NCBI GenBank assembly: GCA_910586755.1
Contig: CAJUJM010000046.1
Location: 1-52,170 of the forward strand
Direction: 5' to 3'
DNA length: 52,170 bases
Source of the DNA: an uncultured Lachnospiraceae bacterium
Lineage (GTDB): Bacteria > Bacillota > Clostridia > Lachnospirales > Lachnospiraceae
The notes beneath the pieces were generated by a model. It did not search any database. It was not told the DNA's origin and saw only the letters and a program-made list of their open reading frames with translations. Below are positions 1 to 7,794 of this stretch, piece after piece; within the stretch, counting starts at the first letter, position 1; each line of letters begins with the position of its first letter. The position numbers and the translations under genes were made by a program.

Positions 1-26
1 ATTCCGATTCGTAGTATTCTTTTCAT
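1..26 (-). CDS. 5' end of a truncated gene (8 codons visible)
   Basis: An ATG at 26-24 on the minus strand is preceded by a strong AGGAGG ribosome binding site (about 32-40) and by its own promoter (85-113). Only MKRILRIG can be read before the window ends, so the product cannot be assigned. It lies downstream of and in the same direction as the histidine kinase. A partner response regulator or a sugar-binding lipoprotein are both possible, but neither is shown. Confidence 0.55.
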
Positions 27-84
27 GTAAGTGGCCTCCTTTTGTATGCGGTAATCCCTGTTACCATTGTTCTTAACAAACTCT

Positions 85-113
85 AGTATACAGGTAAATC
101 CACGTTGCTACAA
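85..113 (-). promoter_or_regulatory. Sigma-A type promoter for the truncated gene
   Basis: Read on the minus strand: TTGTAG at 113-108, a 17-bp spacer, and TATACT at 90-85. It lies between the kinase gene and the truncated gene, so the latter can be transcribed on its own. Confidence 0.65.
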
Positions 114-136
114 ATGTGGGGTCACTTCATATTGTC

Positions 137-1192
137 CTAATGAGCTTGAATATGACAGATATCCTGGGGGGAAGAAATAGCCGGAAGCAAAATCCGGCAA
201 CAGGTGCCCTTGCCTGGAAGGCTGTCTACGTGAAGGCCGTACCCTTCAGAAAAATACAGATGGATCCGGTCGTTTACGTTGCGGTTTCCGATGCCGCCAA
301 GGCCTTTGGAAGCGGCATCCCGGCTTGCCGGGTCAAAGCCTTTCCCTTCGTCCCGCACCTCCAGAAGAATATCCCTGCCCCGGAAACGGCCGCTTATGTA
401 GATTTCCATAATAGTTCCGTCATTGTAGGTTCCGTGGAGAACGGAATTTTCAGCCAGAGGCTGGAGGAGCAGCTTGGGGAGGAGAAAAGAGGATATCTCA
501 TCCGGCACATTGTAATTAACGTGGAAGCTTCCCGCATAACGTATGGCCTGAATGGAAAAGTAGTGCTTCAGATTACAGATTTCCTCCTGAATGGTAATAA
601 ATTCCTGCTCATTGATCAAAGTGTTTTTCAGAAGCTGGCTTAAAGAGCAGATTCCCTCTGCAACCACTTTGTCCTGATTCATCTGCGCTACCAGGCGAAG
701 AGTATTTAAAGTGTTAAAAAGAAAATGGGGATTGATCTGGTACTGAAGCATTTTAAGCTCCAGCTCCCGCTTTTTCGTCTCACTTTCCTGACGCTGCTCT
801 AAAAGGAGCTGAATTTCTGTCACCATCCCATCAATATTGTCGGACAAAAAGGCCAGCTCATCATTGGAGGTATCCTGGATCCGCACATCCAGATTTCCAT
901 CTGAGATAGCCTGGCAAGTCTCCACCATATGGCGGATAGGGTGAGAGATGCTTAAATAAGTACAAGTGGTCATAGCCATAGGGACGCACATCAGCAGAAT
1001 GGACATAAGTAACAGCCGCCCGGCGGGAGCAATGTTCCCGTACAGAAAAAAGGAATACAGATATACCACTACCAAAGGAAACAGAGTAGAAAACAGGTAG
1101 GAGAGGATCAGCCGGTAACGAATCTTTATGTTTCGAAGCTTCAACAGAGCAAACTCTCTGGAAATATGAAATCTTTTAAAAAAGGGAAGCAT
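137..1192 (-). CDS. YesM-type sensor histidine kinase with a minimal membrane sensor
   Basis: Membrane histidine kinase of the two-component LytS/YesM class, 351 aa. Two membrane segments at about residues 27-51 and 59-80 are joined by a loop of only a few residues. A HAMP-like linker follows (about 80-132), then the His_kinase domain with QINPHFLFNTLN (phosphorylated His near 156), then a HATPase domain with LQPLAENSVLHG (N box, about 243-254), DEGKGF (about 281) and a Gly-rich G2 box near 297. The family usually has a large extracellular CACHE-type sensor; here it is missing, so any signal must come through the membrane or a partner. The start has an AAAGGAG site. No response regulator is visible in the window. 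It is divergent from the PTS gene, which suggests a sugar-related role, but that is inference. Confidence 0.9.
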   Translation of the reverse strand: MLPFFKRFHISREFALLKLRNIKIRYRLILSYLFSTLFPLVVVYLYSFFLYGNIAPAGRLLLMSILLMCVPMAMTTCTYLSISHPIRHMVETCQAISDGNLDVRIQDTSNDELAFLSDNIDGMVTEIQLLLEQRQESETKKRELELKMLQYQINPHFLFNTLNTLRLVAQMNQDKVVAEGICSLSQLLKNTLINEQEFITIQEEICNLKHYFSIQAIRYAGSFHVNYNVPDEISSFLLPKLLLQPLAENSVLHGTYNDGTIMEIYISGRFRGRDILLEVRDEGKGFDPASRDAASKGLGGIGNRNVNDRIHLYFSEGYGLHVDSLPGKGTCCRILLPAISSPQDICHIQAH

Positions 1193-1401
1193 AGGAGCTC
1201 CTTTCGGCAGTTGGTAATATTATCAATATTTTTCGGGCTAAGAATTATACATTATTATTCAATATGTACATTCTAATAGAAAATAAGAAAAAAATCCATA
1301 GAAAAAGCAAAATTATCTATATTAAAATTTCATAAAATCTTTTATAACTTTATAATTTTTTAATAAATTAAGATTCTCCATAAAAAGGATAAAATAGTAA
1401 A

Positions 1402-1430
1402 TATACAGTTTTTTTCTTATCCGATACAAT
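1402..1430 (+). promoter_or_regulatory. Probable promoter of the PTS gene
   Basis: A TATACA element at 1402-1407 and a TACAAT element at 1425-1430 are 17 bp apart. They sit in a very AT-rich divergent region (about 1230-1440) about 40 bp upstream of the PTS start codon. The -35 match is only moderate. Confidence 0.5.
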
Positions 1431-1469
1431 AGAGTCATTACAAAACCTATAGAAGGAGGGAAAGTAGAT

Positions 1470-2921
1470 ATGATGAAATATTTACAAAAACTCGGTAAAT
1501 CCCTGATGCTGCCGGTTGCATGTCTGCCGATCTGCGGTATCTTAATGGGAGTTGGTTATGCTCTGTCCCCGGCAGCTATGCAGGGCGGAGACATTGTCGG
1601 CTTTGGTCCCATTGTGGGATTCTTCTTAATTAAGGCCGGCGGCGCTTTAATTGACAACATGTCCTGGCTGTTTGCAATTGGTGTTGCGGTAGGTATGTCA
1701 GATGACCATGAAGGTACTGCAGGCCTTGCAGGTCTGGTATCCTGGCTGGTAATCACCACCCTGCTTTCCAGCGGAACCGTAGCAGTTTTAGTTGGCGGCG
1801 AAGCGGATCCGGCATTTGGCAAGATTCAGAATCAGTTTATCGGTATTATCTCCGGTATTATCGGTTCTTCCTGCTACAACAAATTTAAGGGTACCCGTCT
1901 TCCCGACGCCCTGGCATTTTTCTCTGGAAAGCGTTTTGTATCCATCGCTACCGCAGTGGTATCTATTATTGCGGCGGCTATCCTGTTCTTTATCTGGCCT
2001 GTTGTTTACGGCGCATTGGTAGCAGTAGGCGTGGGCATTGTAGGCTTAGGGGCAGTAGGCGCAGCTATTTACACCTTCTTAAACCGTCTGTTGATTCCTA
2101 CCGGTCTGCATCACGCATTAAACTCTGTATTCTGGTTTGATGCAGCAGGCATTAATGACCTTGGAAACTTCTGGGCAGGCGAAGTATTAAACGGCGCTGG
2201 CGGCCATGCAGGTATGTACATGTCCGGTTTCTTCCCGTCCATGATGTTCGGTATTCCGGCGGCAGCACTGGCAATTGTCCATTCAGCAAAACCGGAGAAA
2301 AAGAAAGAAGCAGCCGGCCTGGTAGGCGCAGCAGCTCTCTGTGCGTTTGTCTGCGGCGTTACGGAGCCTTTTGAGTTTGCTTTTATGTTCCTGGCTCCCG
2401 CCTTGTATCTGATTTACGCTATTCTTTATGGTGTGATTACCTTTATTACGGTATCTTTGGGCTTCAGCGCAGGCTTTTCATTCTCTGCCGGTCTAACAGA
2501 TTTAATTTTCAGTTCCCAGCTTCCGGCAGCAAACAATACGTTCCTGATTCTTCCCCTGGGCCTTGGGGCGGCAATCGTATTTTATTTTGTATTCCGTTTT
2601 GCAATTAAAGCTTTTGACCTTAAGACTCCCGGCCGTGAGGACGACAGTGAGGATGAGACCAAGATTGTTTTGGCAAATGACGACTTTACCACAATGGCTG
2701 CTATCATTTTAGAAGGCCTTGGCGGAAAAGAGAACGTAACCAGTGTTGACAACTGTATTACCAGACTTCGTCTGGAAATCAGAGATTACACTGCAGTGGA
2801 TGAGAAGAAGATCAAATCTGCAGGTATCAGCGGCGTTATCCGTCCCAGCAAGACTGCTGTACAGGTTATTATCGGACCCAAGGTACAGTTTGTAGCAGAT
2901 GAGTTTAAGAAATTAATGTAA
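1470..2921 (+). CDS. PTS transporter EIICB, glucose/N-acetylglucosamine class
   Basis: Membrane permease of the phosphoenolpyruvate:sugar phosphotransferase system, 483 aa. The N-terminal EIIC domain (about 1-385) is strongly hydrophobic with many membrane segments. It carries the family's GLHHALNSVFWFD stretch near residue 211 and a TEPFEFAFMFLAP stretch near 300, typical of glucose/GlcNAc permeases. A linker leads to a C-terminal EIIB domain (about 404-483) with the phosphocysteine motif DNCITRLR (Cys near 429). There is no EIIA domain or gene here, so phosphate must come from an EIIA encoded elsewhere. GlcNAc or glucose is the likely substrate; the sequence alone does not decide. The start has an AAGGAGGG site. 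A stem-loop follows the gene, so it appears monocistronic. Confidence 0.9.
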   Translation: MMKYLQKLGKSLMLPVACLPICGILMGVGYALSPAAMQGGDIVGFGPIVGFFLIKAGGALIDNMSWLFAIGVAVGMSDDHEGTAGLAGLVSWLVITTLLSSGTVAVLVGGEADPAFGKIQNQFIGIISGIIGSSCYNKFKGTRLPDALAFFSGKRFVSIATAVVSIIAAAILFFIWPVVYGALVAVGVGIVGLGAVGAAIYTFLNRLLIPTGLHHALNSVFWFDAAGINDLGNFWAGEVLNGAGGHAGMYMSGFFPSMMFGIPAAALAIVHSAKPEKKKEAAGLVGAAALCAFVCGVTEPFEFAFMFLAPALYLIYAILYGVITFITVSLGFSAGFSFSAGLTDLIFSSQLPAANNTFLILPLGLGAAIVFYFVFRFAIKAFDLKTPGREDDSEDETKIVLANDDFTTMAAIILEGLGGKENVTSVDNCITRLRLEIRDYTAVDEKKIKSAGISGVIRPSKTAVQVIIGPKVQFVADEFKKLM

Positions 2922-2938
2922 GATGAGATACTGAAAGG

Positions 2939-2968
2939 GGGCTGTGCACAGTAATTGGTGCACAGCCC
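2939..2968 (+). terminator. Stem-loop terminator after the PTS gene
   Basis: A perfect 11-bp stem (2939-2949 with 2958-2968) with an 8-nt loop. The following sequence is only moderately T-rich, so termination may be imperfect. Confidence 0.6.
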
Positions 2969-3034
2969 TCGCTTTGATCTTATTATTTCTATCAGGGAGT
3001 TAAGGTTTCCGGCCCTAAATCGGAAAAGAGATTA

Positions 3035-3811
3035 TTACCCCAGATAATTACGCATAATTTTCAGAGCATTTTTCTCCAGCCTGCTGACCTGGGCCTGGCT
3101 GATATGAATTTCCTCAGCCACCTCAGTCTGGGTTTTTCCTTCAAAAAAGCGCATGTCAATGATGTGGCGCTCCCGTTCCGGAAGCCGTTTCATGGCTTCA
3201 TTTAAAGAGATGTTTTCCACCCAGTTTTCTTCTATGTTTTTTTTATCGCTTATCTGGTCCATTACATAAAGAGGATCGCCGCCATCTGTGTAGACAGGTT
3301 CATACAGGCTTACCGGACTTTGAATCGCGTCCAGAGCATAGGTGATCTCCTCTTTGCTGACCCCGATCTCCTGGGCGATCTCCATAATGGTGGGCTCTTT
3401 CATGTTTCGCCGTGTCAGCCCTTCTTTGGCATAGATGGCCTTGTAGGCAGTATCCCGCAGAGAACGGCTGACCCGTATGGAATTATTATCTCTCAGATAC
3501 CGTCGCACTTCCCCTAAAATCATAGGTACAGCATAAGTAGAAAAACGTACATTCTGTGTGATGTCAAAATTGTCAATGGCCTTAATCAGGCCGATGCACC
3601 CAATTTGAAACAAGTCGTCTAAAGCCTCATTATTTCCGGCATACCGTTGGATTACGCTTAAAACCAGGCGCAGATTTCCCTTGATGTACTGTTCCCTGGC
3701 TTCCATATCGCCATCCAGAATCCGTTTAAAAAGAGCTTCCTTCTCATCGTTGGTAAGAAGGGGAAGCTTGGCAGTATTTACCCCACAGATTTCCACTTTA
3801 TATCCGGACAT
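3035..3811 (-). CDS. sigG: Sporulation sigma factor SigG (late forespore)
   Basis: RNA polymerase sigma factor that drives late forespore transcription (small acid-soluble proteins, germination receptors), 258 aa, the usual family length. The N terminus YKVEICGVNTAKLPLL is a SigG hallmark and carries the anti-sigma/CsfB-sensitive region. Region 2 contains DDLFQIGCIGLIKAIDNFD and RFSTYAVPMILGEVRRYLRD. Region 4 ends with an HTH (TQTEVAEEIHISQAQVSRLEKNAL). The start ATG has a GGAGGG site. In Bacillus and many clostridia sigG follows spoIIGA-sigE; here it stands alone, divergent from a MATE exporter, so it needs its own promoter. Confidence 0.95.
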   Translation of the reverse strand: MSGYKVEICGVNTAKLPLLTNDEKEALFKRILDGDMEAREQYIKGNLRLVLSVIQRYAGNNEALDDLFQIGCIGLIKAIDNFDITQNVRFSTYAVPMILGEVRRYLRDNNSIRVSRSLRDTAYKAIYAKEGLTRRNMKEPTIMEIAQEIGVSKEEITYALDAIQSPVSLYEPVYTDGGDPLYVMDQISDKKNIEENWVENISLNEAMKRLPERERHIIDMRFFEGKTQTEVAEEIHISQAQVSRLEKNALKIMRNYLG

Positions 3812-3959
3812 TGTTCTTCCCTCCGCATTGGTTCTTCCCGCAGGCAGCGGGGATTTGATGTGTCATATGGAAATGATGGACGGATTTGGACAGAATTATA
3901 CGGTCTGGGAACTGAAAAAAATTTCCTGTCTTATGTTTAAAAATTGGTAAAATAGTAAA

Positions 3960-3988
3960 TTGACGAAATGCCGGTTTGGGCGTATACT
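3960..3988 (+). promoter_or_regulatory. Sigma-A promoter for the MATE exporter
   Basis: TTGACG at 3960-3965, 17-bp spacer, TATACT at 3983-3988, about 40 bp before the MATE start. Confidence 0.8.
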
Positions 3989-4029
3989 TTTAAATTCGAA
4001 GAGAAAAGACAGCAGGGAGGAAAGAGATC

Positions 4030-5400
4030 ATGACCAATGACATGACAAAAGGAAGTCCGGCCAGCCTGATTTTATATTTTATGCTGCCTGTGCTGGCAGG
4101 AAATATTTTCCAACAGTTTTATAATGTGGTAGATTCTGTGATTGTAGGCCGCTTTTTAGGGGTAAATGCCCTGGCGGCGGTAGGCTCTACCGGGAGTATC
4201 GTTTTTTTAGTATGGGGGTTGGTAACTGGCCTTGCCAGTGGATTTTCCGTTATTCTGGCCCAGCAATTCGGTGCGGGAGATCAAAAGACGCTGCAGCATT
4301 ATGAAGGCGTGTCAGTATGGCTGTGCGGCGTTTTGGGACTTATAATGACGGCTCTTCTGGTGCTGGGGCTAAATCCTATCCTTCATCTGATGAACACGCC
4401 TCAGGAGATTTTTGCCCAGACCAGGCTCTACCTGGGAGTATTATTTGCAGGGATCCTGATTACATTTGCCTTTAACATGCTGGCAGGTATGTTGAGGGCT
4501 TTGGGGGACAGTAAGACGCCGCTCGTCTTTTTAGTAATTTCCTCTGTGATTAATATTGTGCTGGATATTACATTTATTCTGGTTTTCCACACAGGAGTAG
4601 AAGGAGCCGCCTATGCCACTTTGATTGCCCAGGCTGTGTCAGCTCTTTTGTGTATCCGCCATATTGCGAAAAAATATGAGATATTAAAGATCTCAAGACA
4701 GGATATCAAAGGTGACGTTTACAGTGTCAAAAAGCTTTTAGGCGTGGGAATCCCCATGGGGCTTCAGTTTTCTATTACAGCAGTGGGAACTATGATTGTC
4801 CAGGCGGCCTTAAACGGCCTTGGACCGATATATATTGCCGGATTTTCTGCGGCCGGAAAGATCGGAAATATTGCTACCCAGGCATTCCCGTCTCTGGGGG
4901 TTGCCATGGCAACTTATACCGGTCAGAATATGGGAGCCGGACGGCTGGATCGGGTGCAGGCCGGCGTGTCTGCAGGCTTTGTCATTTGTCTCATCTGCAG
5001 CGCGGCAGCCGGAGGGGCAGTGTACCTGTTTGGACCTGAGCTTATACAGATTTTCGCATCAGGGGACAGCGATCAGATGATCCAGTATGGAGTTCAGTAT
5101 TTAAAGATCTCTGTCTGGTTTTATCCGCCGCTAAGTCTGATTTTCCTGTACCGCAATACCTTACAGGGCCTGGGAGACGGCCTGGTTCCCATGCTGGGAG
5201 GACTGTTTGAGCTGGCGGCCCGGTTTGGAGCAATTCTTTTATTATCCGGTCCATTTGGGTATACAGGGATTTGCTTTGCCGACCCGGCAGCCTGGATTAT
5301 GGCGCTGATTCCCTTAGTGCCGGTATATTACTGGAGAATGAGAAAAGTAAAAAAAGAGCAGGAAGCACTGGTAACCGGGAGGGCCAGGCCGGCCTGCTGA
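4030..5400 (+). CDS. MATE family multidrug/solute efflux transporter
   Basis: Cation-coupled exporter of the multidrug and toxic compound extrusion family (DinF/NorM superfamily), 456 aa with about 12 membrane segments. Typical family features are the N-terminal GSPASLILYFMLPVLAGNIFQQFYNVVD stretch (residues about 8-35), a VGRFLG turn, and the inverted second half starting near GVGIPMGLQFSITAVGTMIVQ (about 238). The start ATG follows a GGGAGG site. It has its own strong promoter and a terminator on the far side, so it is a single-gene unit. The substrate cannot be read from the sequence. Its divergence from sigG is probably incidental. Confidence 0.93.
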   Translation: MTNDMTKGSPASLILYFMLPVLAGNIFQQFYNVVDSVIVGRFLGVNALAAVGSTGSIVFLVWGLVTGLASGFSVILAQQFGAGDQKTLQHYEGVSVWLCGVLGLIMTALLVLGLNPILHLMNTPQEIFAQTRLYLGVLFAGILITFAFNMLAGMLRALGDSKTPLVFLVISSVINIVLDITFILVFHTGVEGAAYATLIAQAVSALLCIRHIAKKYEILKISRQDIKGDVYSVKKLLGVGIPMGLQFSITAVGTMIVQAALNGLGPIYIAGFSAAGKIGNIATQAFPSLGVAMATYTGQNMGAGRLDRVQAGVSAGFVICLICSAAAGGAVYLFGPELIQIFASGDSDQMIQYGVQYLKISVWFYPPLSLIFLYRNTLQGLGDGLVPMLGGLFELAARFGAILLLSGPFGYTGICFADPAAWIMALIPLVPVYYWRMRKVKKEQEALVTGRARPAC

Positions 5401-5413
5401 CAGATATTTGGAA

Positions 5414-5460
5414 GAAAAAAGGCGCCCTGGCCTTCTTGGGTGAAAGCCGGACACCTTTTT
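5414..5460. terminator. Bidirectional terminator between MATE gene and coaX
   Basis: An imperfect hairpin of about 15 bp (5421-5455, with A-C mismatches) is flanked by T5 on the plus side (5456-5460) and by A6 at 5415-5420, which reads T6 on the minus strand. It can therefore end transcripts of both convergent genes. Confidence 0.55.
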
Positions 5461-5483
5461 GATATGTGGGAATTGTTCACCGG

Positions 5484-6263
5484 TTATGCGCCCTTCTCCG
5501 CCGTATTTTTTCGGTAAAGGGCCAGCAGTCCTTTTAACAAAAGAGCCTGGTCATAGTGGACCTTATGGCGGCACAGAGGGGTTACAAAACGGGACAGGCC
5601 TCCGGTGGCGACCACGGAAGCAGGTTCACCCAGTTCTTCCTCCATCCGGTCGATAATCCCGTCCATCTGAGCGGCATTGCCGTACAGAATTCCGCTACGC
5701 ATACAGTCGATGGTATTTTTCCCGATTACCCGGCCCGGGATATCCAGGCTGATAAAGGGAAGCTGGGCGGCATTGCTGCTTAAAGAGTCCAGAGAAACCT
5801 TAAGGCCGGGAAGGATTACGCCGCCAATGTAATTACCGGATTTGTCCACTACAGACATGGTGGTGGCAGTTCCCATGTCGATGACGATAATGGGACAGGG
5901 GTATTCCTGAAGGGCGGCGATGGCATCTACAATCTGATCGCTTCCCACCGTTTTCGGATTGTCCATAATGATATTCAGGCCGGTTTTCATACCGGATCCC
6001 ACCAAAAGGGGCCTGCGTCCGAAAATCTTTTTGATGGCGGACTGGATAGGGGCGTTTAAAGGCGGAACCACAGAAGATACAATGCTTCCCTCAATTTGCT
6101 CCTTATGAATCGAATGTAGATCCAAAATATCCTTAATCAGCAGAGCGTACTCGGTACTGGTTCTGGAATGGGTGGTGGTGATCCGCTCTTCAAAGTAGGT
6201 CTTTTTTTCATCAATACCGCCGATGACGATATTGGTATTTCCCATGTCAATTGCTAAAATCAT
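5484..6263 (-). CDS. coaX: Type III pantothenate kinase
   Basis: Phosphorylates pantothenate with ATP, the first step of coenzyme A synthesis, in the cytoplasm. The ASKHA-fold protein begins MILAIDMGNTNIVIG (phosphate-1 loop with catalytic Asp). It then has TVGSDQIVDAIAA (about 106-118), the CoaX DMGTATTMSVVD motif near 130-141 and GGVILPG near 150. An ATG seven codons upstream is possible, but the ATG at 6263-6261 has an AAAGGAG site at ideal spacing and puts the ASKHA motif at the N terminus as in the family; this start gives 259 aa. It is divergent from coaBC, so the first and the middle CoA steps share one control region. Confidence 0.93.
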   Translation of the reverse strand: MILAIDMGNTNIVIGGIDEKKTYFEERITTTHSRTSTEYALLIKDILDLHSIHKEQIEGSIVSSVVPPLNAPIQSAIKKIFGRRPLLVGSGMKTGLNIIMDNPKTVGSDQIVDAIAALQEYPCPIIVIDMGTATTMSVVDKSGNYIGGVILPGLKVSLDSLSSNAAQLPFISLDIPGRVIGKNTIDCMRSGILYGNAAQMDGIIDRMEEELGEPASVVATGGLSRFVTPLCRHKVHYDQALLLKGLLALYRKNTAEKGA

Positions 6264-6274
6264 ATGGAAACTCC

Positions 6275-6303
6275 TTTCCATCATATCAGAATTATGCTAT
6301 GAT
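6275..6303 (+). promoter_or_regulatory. Possible promoter of coaBC
   Basis: TTTCCA at 6275-6280 and TATGAT at 6298-6303 with a 17-bp spacer, inside the coaX-coaBC divergent region. The -10 is good and the -35 is weak. Confidence 0.4.
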
Positions 6304-6362
6304 GGTAGAGATTGTAACATAGGATAGGGCGGCTGTAAAGCATACCTAAGGAGGAATTTATC

Positions 6363-7550
6363 ATGAATTTACAAGGAAAAAATGTGCTTTTGGGCGTTAC
6401 CGGAAGCATCGCCGCATATAAAATCGCCGGCTTAGCCAGTATGCTGGTAAAGAAAAACGCCAATGTACAGGTTCTGATGACAAAAAATGCCGTCAATTTT
6501 ATTAATCCCATCACCTTTGAAACCCTTACCGGGAATAAATGCCTGGTGGATACCTTTGACCGGAATTTTGAGTTCAGTGTGGAGCATGTTTCCATTGCCA
6601 AAAAGGCGGATGTGCTTATGATAGCTCCGGCTTCCGCCAATGTTATCGCCAAGATAGCCCATGGCATTGCCGATGATATGCTGACTACAACGGCTCTGGC
6701 ATGCCGTTGCCCTAAGATTATTGCTCCGGCTATGAATACCAATATGTATGAAAATCCGGTTACCCAGGATAACTTAACGATTTGCGAAAAATACGGCATG
6801 GAAGTAATGAAGCCTGCAGTGGGGTATTTGGCCTGCGGCGATACCGGAGCCGGAAAAATGCCGGAGCCGGAGGAGCTGTTTGACTACATTGCAAAAACTA
6901 TCGCTTACCCAAAGGATCTGGCAGGAAAGAAAATCCTGGTTACCGCAGGGCCCACCATAGAACCTTTGGATCCGGTGCGCTATATTACCAACCATTCCAC
7001 CGGCAAAATGGGTTATGCCATTGCTTTAGCCGCCGCTTACCGGGGGGCAGAGGTAACACTGGTTACCGGTCCTACCGCCTTAAACCGGCCCAGGTTTGTA
7101 AAAACGGTGGAGGTAACGACTGCCAAGGAGATGTTTTCCAAGGTGGCCTTATTAAGCCGGGAGCAGGACTGCATTATTAAAGCGGCGGCAGTGGCAGACT
7201 ACCGCCCATCCACCGTCAGCCCGGAGAAGGTAAAGAAAAAGGATGGCAACCTGACCATTGATCTGGAACAGACAGATGATATTTTGGCTTATCTGGGAAC
7301 CCATAAGCAGGAAGGCCAGTTTTTGTGCGGCTTTTCCATGGAGACGGAGGACATGGTGGAGAATTCCCGGATCAAGCTTGAGAAAAAGAATCTGGATATG
7401 ATTGTAGCCAACAATTTAAAGGTGGACGGGGCAGGATTCGGCGTAGACACCAATGTGGTGACCATTATCACTCCGGAAAAAGAATTAGAACTGGAGAAGA
7501 TGACCAAGGAAGAAGTGGCCCACAGGCTTTTAAGCGAGATATTCATGTAA
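6363..7550 (+). CDS. coaBC: Bifunctional phosphopantothenoylcysteine synthetase/decarboxylase
   Basis: Catalyses two consecutive steps of CoA synthesis: ligation of cysteine to 4'-phosphopantothenate (CoaB, C-terminal half) and FMN-dependent decarboxylation to 4'-phosphopantetheine (CoaC, N-terminal half). It is 395 aa, normal for the fusion. CoaC features are GVTGSIAAYKIAGLAS (residues about 9-24), the catalytic-His region VEHVSIAKKADVLMIAPASANVIAKIAHGIADD (about 73-105), PAMNTNMYENP and the active-site Cys loop YLACGDTGAGKMPEP (about 155-169). CoaB features are ILVTAGPTIEPLDPVRYITNHSTGKMG and KKKDG. The start has an AAGGAGG site. The stop codon TAA lies inside the end of the palindromic element at 7547. 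Confidence 0.96.
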   Translation: MNLQGKNVLLGVTGSIAAYKIAGLASMLVKKNANVQVLMTKNAVNFINPITFETLTGNKCLVDTFDRNFEFSVEHVSIAKKADVLMIAPASANVIAKIAHGIADDMLTTTALACRCPKIIAPAMNTNMYENPVTQDNLTICEKYGMEVMKPAVGYLACGDTGAGKMPEPEELFDYIAKTIAYPKDLAGKKILVTAGPTIEPLDPVRYITNHSTGKMGYAIALAAAYRGAEVTLVTGPTALNRPRFVKTVEVTTAKEMFSKVALLSREQDCIIKAAAVADYRPSTVSPEKVKKKDGNLTIDLEQTDDILAYLGTHKQEGQFLCGFSMETEDMVENSRIKLEKKNLDMIVANNLKVDGAGFGVDTNVVTIITPEKELELEKMTKEEVAHRLLSEIFM

Positions 7551-7694
7551 CAGTTCAGACGGCGGGAATTTGATGCGGATTTTGACGTCAAGCTCGCTTG
7601 TAAGTCAAAATCCGCATCAAATTCCTCATCGGATGGACATCCCAGCTTTTTGTCCGGCTGCGCCGGGCAAGAAGATACCGGTCTGAACTGTTAC
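7547..7694. repeat. Cloverleaf-like palindromic element, copy A
   Basis: A 148-bp element bounded by a perfect 14-bp inverted repeat (7547-7560 and 7681-7694). Inside are a perfect 22-bp stem (about 7564-7585 with 7604-7625) and a second hairpin of about 13 bp (about 7645-7673) with G-T pairs. The whole can fold as a multi-branched cloverleaf. It starts within the stop codon of coaBC. Copy B (14802-14951) is the same element in the opposite orientation. Its inner stem differs at three consecutive positions that change in both arms, so pairing is kept. It could be a mobile palindromic element (MITE/REP-like) or a transcript-end structure. Confidence 0.85.
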
Positions 7695-7713
7695 GATATT
7701 CAGATAAAAAATC

Positions 7714-7742
7714 TTGACTTTATAAAGGAATAATACTAGAAT
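7714..7742 (+). promoter_or_regulatory. Sigma-A promoter of prfC
   Basis: TTGACT at 7714-7719, 17-bp spacer, TAGAAT at 7737-7742. It probably drives prfC, the dipeptidase gene and metNI. Confidence 0.7.
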
Positions 7743-7794
7743 GTTTTGTACTATGGGAAGTTTGCGGTAAAATGAATTTTTGGAGGAAAGACTT

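Noticed and set aside
116..643. A 175-codon frame on the plus strand
   Set aside because: It lies opposite the well-supported histidine kinase and has no family features or ribosome binding site.
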